DNA of 34,473 bases. It comes from a virus. The notes beneath the pieces were generated by a model that made no database searches, had not been told where the DNA came from, and was given only the letters and a program-made list of their open reading frames with translations. Below are positions 8,793-17,879 of this stretch, piece by piece. Within the stretch, counting starts at the first letter, position 1, and every line of letters starts with the position of its first letter. Made by a program: the position numbers and the translations under genes. The stretch spans positions 1 through 34,473 of the IMG/VR virus record IMGVR_UViG_3300042298_004611; one strand, given 5' to 3'.

Positions 8793-9233
8793 TTATTTAT
8801 ATTTTTCTATATAATCACTACAAATACCTAATGTTGTTTCAATCGGTTCTTTATTAAAAACTTCAGGCATAACTAAAATACCTTTATCAAATAACTCAGT
8901 TGACCAAATATAATTACGAGAAGTTAAAACTCCAAGGTCACTTTCATGCATAAAGTAATTTAGTTTAGAACCAACAGGATCTAATTCATTTAACTTAGAA
9001 AGAGCATCCATGTTTTTACAATGAAACCACAACTTAGAGTAATGATTTTGCATTAATTCAAAAGGAAATTCATACTGAGGTTTATCATGTCCTAACATAA
9101 ATTTACCATCTGTAAACCAAACATCAATTTCAACTTCATATCCAGCTTGAATAGCAGCCCAGATATAATCTGGGTGATTTTCTTGTTCAGGATTAGGACC
9201 TGAAATATTTCCTCTGTGACTAATTAGAATCAT
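8793..9233 (-). CDS. Short GDPD-like phosphodiesterase (PI-PLC-like fold)
   Basis: A 146-residue protein. It starts ISHRGN (H6, R7), continues with E35-I-D37 (YEVEIDV) and has H49 in LGHDKP. This is the catalytic order of glycerophosphodiester phosphodiesterases: HR, ExD, H. Full-length GDPDs are about 240-300 residues, so this is a shortened version, possibly with only the first half of the barrel. Proteins of this short type occur in polysaccharide loci, where they may act on a phosphodiester-linked sugar (inference). It overlaps the cupin gene by 4 bases. Activity is uncertain because of the short length. Confidence 0.7.
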   Translation of the reverse strand: MILISHRGNISGPNPEQENHPDYIWAAIQAGYEVEIDVWFTDGKFMLGHDKPQYEFPFELMQNHYSKLWFHCKNMDALSKLNELDPVGSKLNYFMHESDLGVLTSRNYIWSTELFDKGILVMPEVFNKEPIETTLGICSDYIEKYK

Positions 9234-9556
9234 TTTATTTCAAAGCTTATTTTATCGTTTGCTGAGGGGGTTTTAACACAAATAATTTTACAATCAGTAA
9301 GAAATTCGGGGTCTGCTATTTCGAATGGATGTAATGTAAAAATATCTCCTGAGGTAAGTAACTTATTTTGTAAAGTCATTTCTCCTTGAATTAAGTAATT
9401 AATTTCAGTTACTTCAGTGTGATAGTGAAAATCCCATTTTTCACCTTTAGGGTGAACTTTATATGATACTTCGAATTCGGGTGTTTTATAAGCTGTAGGT
9501 TCAAAATTACCTATGAACCAACCACCTTTCATATCTTCAATCCTATTAACCTTCAT
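9230..9556 (-). CDS. Small cupin-domain protein
   Basis: A 108-residue single-domain cupin. Cupin motif 1 is WDFHYHTEVTEINYLIQG, giving H44, H46 and E51 as metal ligands. The second motif supplies H76 (FTLHPFE). One metal ion would be bound in a small beta barrel. Cupins of this size in sugar loci act as isomerases, epimerases or dioxygenases, or only bind ligand. It overlaps the GDPD-like gene by 4 bases and the HAD/nucleotidyltransferase gene by 11. The fold is well supported, the reaction is not determined. Confidence 0.8.
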   Translation of the reverse strand: MKVNRIEDMKGGWFIGNFEPTAYKTPEFEVSYKVHPKGEKWDFHYHTEVTEINYLIQGEMTLQNKLLTSGDIFTLHPFEIADPEFLTDCKIICVKTPSANDKISFEIK

Positions 9557-10913
9557 AATTTTCTAAATAATAATTTAAATCTTCAGGTGTTCCCAAACCC
9601 CACATTTTATCTGCTTCAATATCAAAATTTAAAATTTGTTTTCCATCTTGAATAGCTTCATTGTAAACAGGACAAACGTAAAATTCGTTATTAACACGAA
9701 TATCTTTTTTAATCATTTGTTCAGTATATTTTACATAATCTGAACCATGTTTCCAATAGTAAATACCTGCGGTTGCTTTATTAGATATAGGTTTCTTTTC
9801 AGCTACTTCTAAAACAACATTATTATCATTAGTTTTAGCAAAACTCCATTTTGGATGAGTAGCAGGAAAAGATACAATACCCCCATCAAAATCTTTTTCA
9901 TTCATTTGATACATAAACTCAGTTGAGTTCCAATCAATAAACTGATCTGAGTTTGTAATTATAAGGGAGGAATTATTATTTATATAATCTTTAGCTAATA
10001 AAGTAGTAACAGCTGCTCCTTCAGTAATACCTTCAATTTCTACTATTTTACAATTAGGAGTAATTAAATTAAGTAAGGCATCTAAATTATATTTTTCTCT
10101 ATGAGATTTTTGAACAATATAAATAAAATTAGCTTCAATATTTAAAGATTCAGCTACAACCTGGATCATAGGTTTACCTTTAACATCAATTAAAGGTTTA
10201 GGAAACGTATAACCTACATCAGCAAATCTTGAACCGGCACCAGCCATTGGAATAACTATATTTAAATTTTCATCGTGCCACTTATTCACGATTTTCTTTT
10301 TAAATTTTAGCCTTTTATTAATTTTTTCTAAATCAACATCTGAAGCATTTTTTACTCTAATTACATCTGCTTTAGAACGTGTAGCAGCTAATAAGCCCTG
10401 AGGAGAATCTTCTATAATTAAGGTTTCATCAGGAAGACACCCCATCATAGACATTGCTTTCCAGTATATTTCAGGATGAGGTTTTGGGTTTTTAACGTCA
10501 TCATTAGTTACAATAACATCAAGATATTCAATGACTCCTACTTTAGCTAAAGCTACTAAAGCTGTTTTACGAATACAATTAGTACAACAACCTAGAAGAT
10601 AACCTTCTTTTTTAAGTGTTTTAAAAATATTTCTCATCCTATTATCTATAGGAATTTGAGTAAAATGATGAATAGTTAAATCTTGTTTTTGATCATAGAT
10701 CTGTTGATGAGCAGTATGAGGTAATCCTTTTTCTTCACTTAACATCTTAAGTTTAGTACCGGTTTTTAACCCATCATAACGTGATAAATGTTCATGTTCT
10801 GTAATTATAAAATCAGGATTAAAAGATGCTATCGCGTCGTTTAATGCCTGATAATGAATATGTTTAGTATCGGTTATTACACCGTCTAAATCAAACAGAA
10901 CTAATTTTTTCAT
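9546..10913 (-). CDS. Fusion of HAD phosphatase and sugar-phosphate nucleotidyltransferase
   Basis: A 455-residue two-domain enzyme. Residues 1 to about 195 are a HAD hydrolase: D8/D10 in LFDLDGVITD, T111 in CCTNC, K144 region in NPKPHPE, and the acidic pair in IIEDSP. From about residue 215 there is a nucleotidyltransferase with PMAGAGSRF (222-230), the PKPLIDVKGKPM sugar-nucleotide loop and a metal-binding D323 in TNSDQF. It could dephosphorylate a sugar phosphate and activate a sugar-1-phosphate to an NDP-sugar. A GTG two codons upstream is possible, but ATG 10913 overlaps the preceding stop as ATGA and starts the HAD strand directly, so I chose it. It is the natural first enzyme for the cassette downstream. 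Confidence 0.88.
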   Translation of the reverse strand: MKKLVLFDLDGVITDTKHIHYQALNDAIASFNPDFIITEHEHLSRYDGLKTGTKLKMLSEEKGLPHTAHQQIYDQKQDLTIHHFTQIPIDNRMRNIFKTLKKEGYLLGCCTNCIRKTALVALAKVGVIEYLDVIVTNDDVKNPKPHPEIYWKAMSMMGCLPDETLIIEDSPQGLLAATRSKADVIRVKNASDVDLEKINKRLKFKKKIVNKWHDENLNIVIPMAGAGSRFADVGYTFPKPLIDVKGKPMIQVVAESLNIEANFIYIVQKSHREKYNLDALLNLITPNCKIVEIEGITEGAAVTTLLAKDYINNNSSLIITNSDQFIDWNSTEFMYQMNEKDFDGGIVSFPATHPKWSFAKTNDNNVVLEVAEKKPISNKATAGIYYWKHGSDYVKYTEQMIKKDIRVNNEFYVCPVYNEAIQDGKQILNFDIEADKMWGLGTPEDLNYYLENYEG

Positions 10914-11272
10914 TTCCACTTATCTTTCATCACTAACTGGGCAATAATCCCATAATTAGAAATGTCTATAAAACTATCAATCATTGCTTCCCCCTTAACA
11001 TAATTTTTTCCATTACGTTGGAGTAAATTTTTTAAACGATTGATTTTATCATTGCAACGAAGCCAGATACCTGTAATAGATAGACTAATGTCTTCTTCTT
11101 TTTCTAAGGTAGAACCTAAAGAAATGTTTGAAAGACCATAGTCCATCATTTTACTAGCAAATAATTCATACTGTTCTCTTTGAATCTGTTGAAATTCCTT
11201 TGCTAATTCAGGGTATGTTTTTTCAAAATCTGCAACTGCTTTTAGATTGCCGTAACCTACTTGTTCTTCCAT
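10910..11272 (-). CDS. DUF1599-like / nucleotide-modification-associated protein
   Basis: A 120-residue, mostly helical protein. The region from residue 35 to the end has KMMDYGLSNIS, WLRCNDKINRLKNLL and then SFIDISNYGIIAQLV. This pattern (F-x-K-x-x-DYG, R-x-x-DK-x-x-R, D-x-x-NY) recalls the DUF1599 family, which is common in phages and Bacteroidota and is sometimes named nucleotide modification associated domain 1. The biochemical role is not established. It sits between the clamp-loader small subunit and the HAD/nucleotidyltransferase gene, with an ATGA overlap at its end. The family call is from memory of the pattern, not from a search. Confidence 0.6.
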   Translation of the reverse strand: MEEQVGYGNLKAVADFEKTYPELAKEFQQIQREQYELFASKMMDYGLSNISLGSTLEKEEDISLSITGIWLRCNDKINRLKNLLQRNGKNYVKGEAMIDSFIDISNYGIIAQLVMKDKWK

Positions 11273-11273
11273 T

Positions 11274-11702
11274 TTATTTTATTTTAAATAACTTATCTTG
11301 TTCCTTTATATCAACTCCCATTTCTCCAAGAAGGCCTCGCACTCCTGTTTCTCTTAAAATATCAATATAATGATCTGCTTCTCCTAAGGAGCATTCAAAA
11401 TATTTTGCTACGTATTCTACTAGTTCTTCTTTCTTCTTGGGTGTTTGACTCTTAACATACTTAAGCCAAACTTTTTGTTTTGGTATCATTTCGCGGTAAA
11501 TGGAATATATTTGTTTTTTATTCTGTGGATTTATCTTTTGGACATAATTTACAATATCAATGTAATTTATATCCATAGATAAATATCTATGAATCATATA
11601 ACTATTCCAAGAGTCCCATGACTCTTCCGTGAAATCCCAAATAGATGCTTTAGTTTGCGTTATCTGGTTTAACCAGTCGAAGATTGTTTTCGGGTTGTGC
11701 AT
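11274..11702 (-). CDS. Clamp-loader small subunit, T4 gp62-like
   Basis: A 142-residue helical protein. Aligned by eye to T4 gp62 it shares the order SYMIHRYLSM, then a long helix, then IPKQKVWLKYVK (gp62 has VPRGKRYGKWAK), then VAKYFECSLGEADHYIDIL (gp62 has a similar YQVNTNDAINYKSIL end). gp62 is the non-ATPase subunit that joins the gp44 ATPase ring to load the sliding clamp. The gp44-like gene lies about 1 kb upstream and the clamp 4.7 kb upstream. ATG 11702 is used; a GTG one codon earlier also exists. Either start overlaps the preceding gene by about 53 bases in another frame, which is long for this window. Identity is low, so position and partners add weight. Confidence 0.72.
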   Translation of the reverse strand: MHNPKTIFDWLNQITQTKASIWDFTEESWDSWNSYMIHRYLSMDINYIDIVNYVQKINPQNKKQIYSIYREMIPKQKVWLKYVKSQTPKKKEELVEYVAKYFECSLGEADHYIDILRETGVRGLLGEMGVDIKEQDKLFKIK

Positions 11703-11916
11703 CACGCAGTTCTTTTGGTAGAGTATCTTGGAAGATTTCGCCGGTTTTTGGATCGTAAAATACGGGGATGGGCATTACGGCGTCTTCAGAAGTACCTGTA
11801 ATAAATTTAGATACTTTACGAATTATAAATCCTTGTTGCCATACTTTACCACCTGAAGGGGTTAGAACTTCCTGAGTATTTTTCAGGTCAAAATTCATAT
11901 TAATTTGATTTTCCAT
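11650..11916 (-). CDS. Uncharacterised 88-residue protein
   Basis: No family recognised. The middle contains MPIPVFYDPKTGEIF followed by TLPKELRD, which reads like a conserved surface loop or short linear segment rather than an enzyme site. The C-terminal 18 residues are read in a different frame over the start of the clamp-loader small subunit. Its own start overlaps the small membrane protein gene by 17 bases. The location between replication genes suggests a helper of replication or a simple passenger. There are no membrane segments and no cysteines. Confidence 0.6.
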   Translation of the reverse strand: MENQINMNFDLKNTQEVLTPSGGKVWQQGFIIRKVSKFITGTSEDAVMPIPVFYDPKTGEIFQDTLPKELRDAQPENNLRLVKPDNAN

Positions 11917-12094
11917 TTTGTTTATAATCTATAATAAAACCAATCGCTACAATTAAATTCATACCTACACTAGCGATTATTTCGTGTAAGTCTTGATAAA
12001 CATTTGTACTTAAATGTACGTGTCCAACCATCCAGAAAGGTATGGAAAGGTTTTGGCTAATCCAAACTATAGTATACTTAAAAAATTGTTTCAT
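11900..12094 (-). CDS. Small membrane protein, 64 residues
   Basis: A short protein with two hydrophobic stretches, about residues 8-28 (with an interrupting SQNLS) and 40-56 (IASVGMNLIVAIGFIID). It ends in a charged tail. It could be an inner-membrane protein with both ends on one side. Histidines in MVGHVHLS are a possible metal or ligand site but could be chance. The ATG overlaps the methyltransferase stop by 4 bases. No function can be assigned; a holin-like role is unlikely given its distance from the lysis genes. Confidence 0.6.
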   Translation of the reverse strand: MKQFFKYTIVWISQNLSIPFWMVGHVHLSTNVYQDLHEIIASVGMNLIVAIGFIIDYKQNGKSN

Positions 12095-12744
12095 TTAAAA
12101 GTTAAAACAGGATGCCAATATGTTTTTTTATTAGGGTTAAAATAAGCAATGTGAGTTGGATCAATTTCTATAGAAGTAAAATTTATATTAAAACGAAAAA
12201 ATACTTCAGGATTAAGAGGACCTTTTTCCCAATACTCATCTATAGGACTTTTAATTATTTCTTGTAGTGCTAAATAGGGATAATTAAATTCTTCTGCAGC
12301 AGTATCAAGATTATTAAAAAAAGAATATATACCCTTAGGATTTAAAATGTTATGAACATATTCATGAAATGGAACTTGGTTTTCTCCATAAGTATCAAAA
12401 TAAATTCCATCAAATTTAGGTAATTTAGTTAAAACTTCTTGCCAAGGTTCAAAAATAAGTTTAACATTTTTTTTATTTCCCCAACCCTCATTTAACATTT
12501 TTTGCTGTACTTGAGGGTGGCCTTCTATAATCCAGTGTTCATTAACATTATATTCTTGGATATAGGAGTCAATAATACCCATACCAAACCCAACATTTAA
12601 TACTCTACCCCTATTTTTACATATATCTTTAGCAGCTTGTTTCATAATAGGATTTTCATGTCCTATCATAACAAATCCACCTTCTTCATCTTGAATAAAG
12701 TCTGAAGTAAATGTTAAATTATGTAAAAGATAAGGTTTATTCAT
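12091..12744 (-). CDS. GAMT/RMT2-like methyltransferase
   Basis: A 217-residue SAM-dependent methyltransferase. Residues 47-56 read RVLNVGFGMG, then IIEGHP (72-77), then FDGIYFDTYGE (111-121). This set closely matches guanidinoacetate N-methyltransferase and fungal arginine methyltransferase 2, where the VGFGMG loop and IIE hold SAM and the FDGI..DTY strand shapes the guanidino pocket. The natural substrate of bacterial relatives is mostly unknown. It overlaps the gp44-like gene by 8 bases, so it is expressed with the replication genes. A guanidino or amidino compound is the obvious substrate guess. Confidence 0.75.
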   Translation of the reverse strand: MNKPYLLHNLTFTSDFIQDEEGGFVMIGHENPIMKQAAKDICKNRGRVLNVGFGMGIIDSYIQEYNVNEHWIIEGHPQVQQKMLNEGWGNKKNVKLIFEPWQEVLTKLPKFDGIYFDTYGENQVPFHEYVHNILNPKGIYSFFNNLDTAAEEFNYPYLALQEIIKSPIDEYWEKGPLNPEVFFRFNINFTSIEIDPTHIAYFNPNKKTYWHPVLTFK

Positions 12745-13666
12745 TAATAATTTGTGGTTTAGCTAATTCTATTAGTTTAGCTATTAAAGCCATAACATTA
12801 ATTTCCTTATCAATTCTGAAGTTAGCTTGGTAAGAATATTCATTAATATAAACTGCTACCATTCCTTCCCGCCCCCCAGCATACAAACCAGCGTTCTCGT
12901 AAAGGTAGCGGTATAGTTCTTCAAAATCCTGAACATTAGCATCTAGTATAATTTGGCGGATATTGGACCAACTTGGTTTTTTTTGAACAAGTTCTCTAAG
13001 TACTTGATCCATATACCTAGAAGAAACAAGTATTGATTTATCAATTATAAGTTTATTATCTTGGGTAGATAATTGAATTGTATTAAGACATTTACGTAGA
13101 TCAGGATAAAACTGATTAGTAATAGCTTTAATATCTTCTAATTGATACTTAGTTTCCTCCTTATCTAAAATACAAGCTAGATGTTGTGCAACTAGTGATT
13201 TTGAAGGGGGTACAATTTTAAGTACTTGGCAACGTGATTGTAAAGGATCAATGATACGTTCCACGTAATTACACGTTAGAATAAAACGTGTATTACGTGA
13301 AAACGTTTCAATGACATTACGAAGAGATGCTTGTGCCTGTATAGTTAGAAAGTCAGCCTCATCTAAAATAACTACTTTAAGAGGCTTGAACGACGCTGTT
13401 GAAGCAAACCCTGCTACCTTTTCCCTAATAGTTTCAATTCCTCTTTCGTCTGAGGCATTGATGTAAAGGTGATCACAATTAAGGTTATTAACAATGAGTT
13501 TAGCAAGAGTAGTTTTACCGGTTCCAGCGGGTCCATAGAATATTAGGTTTTGAATATCATTCTGTGATAGATACTGAGTGATAATTTGTTTAATATTCTG
13601 GTTACCTACATACTCGTCTAATGATTTAGAGCGATAACGTTCAACTAACAGGGTATGATCTTTCAT
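12737..13666 (-). CDS. Clamp-loader large subunit, AAA+ ATPase, T4 gp44-like
   Basis: A 309-residue AAA+ protein. Walker A is GPAGTGKT (45-52), Walker B is VVILDEAD (98-105), and the SRC arginine-finger motif is at 144-146. TCNY (131-134) fits sensor 1. The C-terminal third is helical and would form the collar. In T4, four gp44 copies with one gp62 load the gp45 clamp onto primed DNA. The gp62-like and clamp genes are both nearby, which supports the identity. It is separated from groEL by nine bases. Confidence 0.92.
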   Translation of the reverse strand: MKDHTLLVERYRSKSLDEYVGNQNIKQIITQYLSQNDIQNLIFYGPAGTGKTTLAKLIVNNLNCDHLYINASDERGIETIREKVAGFASTASFKPLKVVILDEADFLTIQAQASLRNVIETFSRNTRFILTCNYVERIIDPLQSRCQVLKIVPPSKSLVAQHLACILDKEETKYQLEDIKAITNQFYPDLRKCLNTIQLSTQDNKLIIDKSILVSSRYMDQVLRELVQKKPSWSNIRQIILDANVQDFEELYRYLYENAGLYAGGREGMVAVYINEYSYQANFRIDKEINVMALIAKLIELAKPQIINE

Positions 13667-13675
13667 ATCCTAAAT

Positions 13676-15580
<1,905 letters not shown>

Positions 15581-15584
<4 letters not shown>

Positions 15585-15862
15585 GCTTTTACAAGGGTTT
15601 TAAATTGTTCATAAACTGATTCATATTGATTTACAAATTCTTTTAGAGAATCGTAATTGTTTAACTTAGCTTTATCGCGAGCCATTGCTTCAAGACAACC
15701 ATTTAGACTACCATAATGACCAATAGTCATTTGGTATTCTTTACCTGATTCGGAATAAGTTGATTTTTGGGCAATATAGCAATAGTCATCCAATTGGATG
15801 TAATAGGGTTCCATTGCTGGGTCTTTGATAAAGCGCAAGTTGGATTTGCTTGGTTTGGCCAT
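15581..15862 (-). CDS. Uncharacterised 93-residue protein
   Basis: I recall similar phage proteins of unknown function but cannot name the family with confidence. The first half is likely beta-rich (PYYIQLDDYCYIAQKS, then MTIGHYGSL). The second half is helical with NYDSLKEFVNQY. It is the first gene after a clear promoter-like region and is followed with a 4-base overlap by groES, so it shares the transcript of the chaperonin genes. ATG 15862 lies 24 bases after the -7-like element. No membrane segment or catalytic motif is seen. Confidence 0.65.
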
Positions 15863-15875
15863 AACTTTTATTAAT

Positions 15876-15883
15876 TATTTATA
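15876..15883 (-). promoter_or_regulatory. TATAAATA, T4-type late promoter match (tentative)
   Basis: The minus strand reads TATAAATA, identical to the T4 late promoter consensus, 13 bases upstream of ATG 15862. It sits just downstream of the host-like promoter in the same gap. The octamer is also expected by chance in AT-rich DNA, and no gp55-like sigma gene is in the window, so this is only a possibility. Confidence 0.25.
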
Positions 15884-15886
15884 GGG

Positions 15887-15918
15887 TAAATATACGAAAG
15901 AGACCCTAGGGAACCAAA
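15887..15918 (-). promoter_or_regulatory. Bacteroidota-type promoter, TTTG-N20-TATATTTA
   Basis: Minus strand: TTTG (15918-15915), 20-base spacer, TATATTTA (15894-15887), then 24 bases to ATG 15862. This fits the -33 TTTG / -7 TAnnTTTG pattern of Bacteroidota. The spacer holds the perfect palindrome CCCTAGGG, a possible operator. The segment GGGTAAATATACGAAAG (plus, 15884-15900) recurs exactly at 31942-31958. It would drive the 93-residue protein, groES and groEL. Confidence 0.6.
15891..15911 (-). repeat. Inverted repeat copy A (CCCTAGGGTC-CTTTCGTAT element)
   Basis: Read on the minus strand this is CCCTAGGGTC, then TC, then TTTCGTATA. Its partner lies on the plus strand at 16404-16421 and differs mainly by lacking the TC. 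The two copies face each other across hsp20, about 500 bases apart. The CCCTAGGG core is a perfect 8-base palindrome with no loop, so it is a protein-binding site candidate rather than an RNA hairpin. Confidence 0.7.
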
Positions 15919-15925
15919 TTATAAC

Positions 15926-16348
15926 TTACTTGATTTTAAGGGTTTTTGGTTTTGCTTCTTCAGCATAAGGAATACGAATTGCAAGCAATCCATTCTCCAT
16001 CATTGCTTCAGCTTGTGAAAGATCAAACTTAGAGGCAATTTTATAACCTAGATTAAACGAACGTTTAGCTACACCTTGATGGATGTAGGTACGATCTTCA
16101 TATTCTTTTTTTTCAAATCGTTGATATGAAATTTTAAGAATATCCCCTTCGATGTTTAATTCAACATCTTCTTTTGAGAGACCAGTACATGCTACTTCAA
16201 AATGAAGTCCATGTTTGGTTTCAAAAATATCTACGGGGTGGGAAATTTTGGCTTCAGTAGCCGGTTGAAAGTCTAGTTCAGACTTAAAGAAATCTCTAAA
16301 TAGGAGATCAAATGGAGTGAGCTTACGCTCTAAAAATAGTGTACTCAT
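15926..16348 (-). CDS. Small heat shock protein, Hsp20/alpha-crystallin family
   Basis: A 140-residue sHSP. The N-terminal arm LTPFDLLFRDFF is followed by an alpha-crystallin domain from about residue 38 to 130. It contains VACTGLSKEDVELNIEGDILKI and the closing ENGLLAIRIPY, in which the G-L-L-x-I motif is diagnostic. It ends KPKTLKIK with a short IxI-like tail (LKIK). It forms oligomers that hold unfolding proteins for other chaperones. It lies in a single-gene unit flanked by a promoter-like gap on each side and by an inverted repeat. Together with GroEL and GroES it completes a chaperone set. Confidence 0.92.
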   Translation of the reverse strand: MSTLFLERKLTPFDLLFRDFFKSELDFQPATEAKISHPVDIFETKHGLHFEVACTGLSKEDVELNIEGDILKISYQRFEKKEYEDRTYIHQGVAKRSFNLGYKIASKFDLSQAEAMMENGLLAIRIPYAEEAKPKTLKIK

Positions 16349-16364
16349 ATCACATTAAATTTGT

Positions 16365-16381
16365 GCTGTCCGAAGATCAGC
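16365..16381 (-). promoter_or_regulatory. 5'-UTR hairpin with UUCG tetraloop before hsp20
   Basis: The transcript would read GCUGAUC-UUCG-GACAGC: six pairs closed by a stable C(UUCG)G tetraloop with one bulged A. It ends 16 bases before ATG 16348. There is no U-tract, so it is not a terminator. It could protect the mRNA 5' end or affect initiation. Confidence 0.5.
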
Positions 16382-16403
16382 GGGTTAAACATTAAATTAC
16401 GTG

Positions 16404-16421
16404 CCCTAGGGTCTTTCGTAT
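16404..16421 (+). repeat. Inverted repeat copy B (CCCTAGGGTCTTTCGTAT)
   Basis: Plus-strand copy of the element seen on the minus strand at 15891-15911. In this copy the positions matching TTTG and TATATTTA read AATT and TATTCTGT, so promoter function on the plus strand is doubtful. It lies within the 87-base gap upstream of hsp20, which otherwise holds the UUCG hairpin and no clear -33/-7 pair on the minus strand. Confidence 0.65.
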
Positions 16422-16435
16422 TCTGTTATACATAT

Positions 16436-17176
16436 CTAAATGTCTGCTTTTCTTACAATATAATAAACACTTTCCCAATTATCACCCGAAAATTCTAGTT
16501 TCATTAATCCTTGGGTATTAACATTAAATGTAGCTGAGGTAGCATCTTTATTATTGTTCAAGATGGTTTTAACCATAGCAGAATTAAATGGGATTTTAGT
16601 TCCATAAGCAACACTATTTAAACTAGCATCTGGGAATTGGTAATCAATTTTATTAGTATGATTTGAGTTATCACCAAATGTAAGAATTAAACAATCTTCA
16701 TCATCTAAATTTTGACCAATACGAACAATCATATTATCGCTTTCAAGTGCGTTGTGTGCCTTAATAATGGCACTAATCTTTTCTTCATCTAAAATACCGG
16801 TAATTTCATAATTATTAGGATCAGTTACACTACCTAAATCATGAATTAAAAGCAAATCTGTAAGTGAAAAATTAAGAGTATAGTTAGAATCTGAAATAAT
16901 GAGTTTAGTGTAAACTGCTTGGGTTTTTTCTAGTTCTAATACTACTTCCCCACTAGTAATCCCTAATAATTTATTTAATTTAGACGTATCATACACGGCA
17001 ATTACGCTATTTTCTAGCGGAAAATTCGTGTGTTTAACGCGTCCAATCATGTCTTTATTGGGTGATTGGAAATCAATATCTAACGCGTTATTTTCGGTAG
17101 TCCATTTTACTGATTCTATTATACCATTTAGGAAATATTTGTTTATAACCGATTGTAGTTCTAACTTATTTACCAT
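16436..17176 (-). CDS. DNA polymerase sliding clamp, T4 gp45-like
   Basis: A 246-residue protein (T4 gp45 is 228). VYDTSKLNKLLGI (61-73) and the C-terminal block GLMKLEFS followed by YYIVRK resemble the gp45 clamp fold, with two similar processivity domains per subunit. The acidic overall charge is usual for clamps. It forms a ring on DNA that tethers the polymerase and, in T4, also serves late transcription. It overlaps the unknown gene upstream by 11 bases. The clamp-loader genes are downstream after the chaperones. Confidence 0.85.
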   Translation of the reverse strand: MVNKLELQSVINKYFLNGIIESVKWTTENNALDIDFQSPNKDMIGRVKHTNFPLENSVIAVYDTSKLNKLLGITSGEVVLELEKTQAVYTKLIISDSNYTLNFSLTDLLLIHDLGSVTDPNNYEITGILDEEKISAIIKAHNALESDNMIVRIGQNLDDEDCLILTFGDNSNHTNKIDYQFPDASLNSVAYGTKIPFNSAMVKTILNNNKDATSATFNVNTQGLMKLEFSGDNWESVYYIVRKADI

Positions 17177-17879
17177 TTGTTTCTAATTTTTCATTAATAA
17201 CAAATAATCCCTTAATTGTTTCTTCTGGGGTTCTAGTAAGATCATAAATGGGGTCTAAAATATTAGGACCAAAAATAATATCTCTAATAATTTCTTTATC
17301 ACTTAAAGTATGAGGAGGCCTTGGATGCCACCAGTTGTAGTACTGAATATCTGATTTGTGTGTCATAATATCTGTTCTATTTGGTTCACTTAAATCTCTA
17401 CAGATATTATATCCTAAATAATTAGATCTTAAAGCAACTTTAGGCATTTCAGTATAAAAATGTAATTCAGGAAAACTATTAGCTAATACATTAGCATAAT
17501 CTGATTCAATTTGAGCTTTACAATTAAATTTTTCTGAGTATTCTTTAATTGTATTACACCATACAAAATGGGTTTCAATAGGTTCACCTGAGAGTAGATA
17601 GAAATTAGTTGTTGTACCATATCTTTCATTAGTTATTTCATCTATTTGGATAACCTCACCATTAATCATTTCATAAACTTGGAATTTAGTTGGTCGATAC
17701 CATAAAGGACCATACCAAGCTACCTCATCATTACTTAAAGAATATGCTCCCGAATATCCCCAAAGATTACCTCTTTTACTCAAAGCTAAGATGTATAAAG
17801 TTTTACCGGGATCGCATTTAACACTAAGGGTAATCCCTTCTTTAGTGCCATTAAAATTAACTATTAACTTCGATTTCAT
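17166..17879 (-). CDS. Uncharacterised 237-residue protein linked to carbamoyltransferase
   Basis: No family recognised. ATG 17879 is chosen; a TTG nine codons further upstream would only add lysine-rich residues over the end of the carbamoyltransferase. The N-terminal third looks beta-rich (LIVNFNGTKEGITLSV, KTLYILALS). The middle is rich in Trp and Tyr (WYGPLWYRP). Later there is YYNWWHPRPPHTLSD. The aromatic content suggests carbohydrate or nucleobase contact, but this is a weak hint. It overlaps the carbamoyltransferase by 23 bases and the clamp by 11, so it is translated between them. It may act on the same substrate as the carbamoyltransferase (inference). Confidence 0.65.
   Translation of the reverse strand: MKSKLIVNFNGTKEGITLSVKCDPGKTLYILALSKRGNLWGYSGAYSLSNDEVAWYGPLWYRPTKFQVYEMINGEVIQIDEITNERYGTTTNFYLLSGEPIETHFVWCNTIKEYSEKFNCKAQIESDYANVLANSFPELHFYTEMPKVALRSNYLGYNICRDLSEPNRTDIMTHKSDIQYYNWWHPRPPHTLSDKEIIRDIIFGPNILDPIYDLTRTPEETIKGLFVINEKLETNGK

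Noticed and set aside
15904-15911. CCCTAGGG as a terminator hairpin
   Set aside because: A loopless 8-base palindrome cannot form a stable RNA stem, and no U-tract follows.
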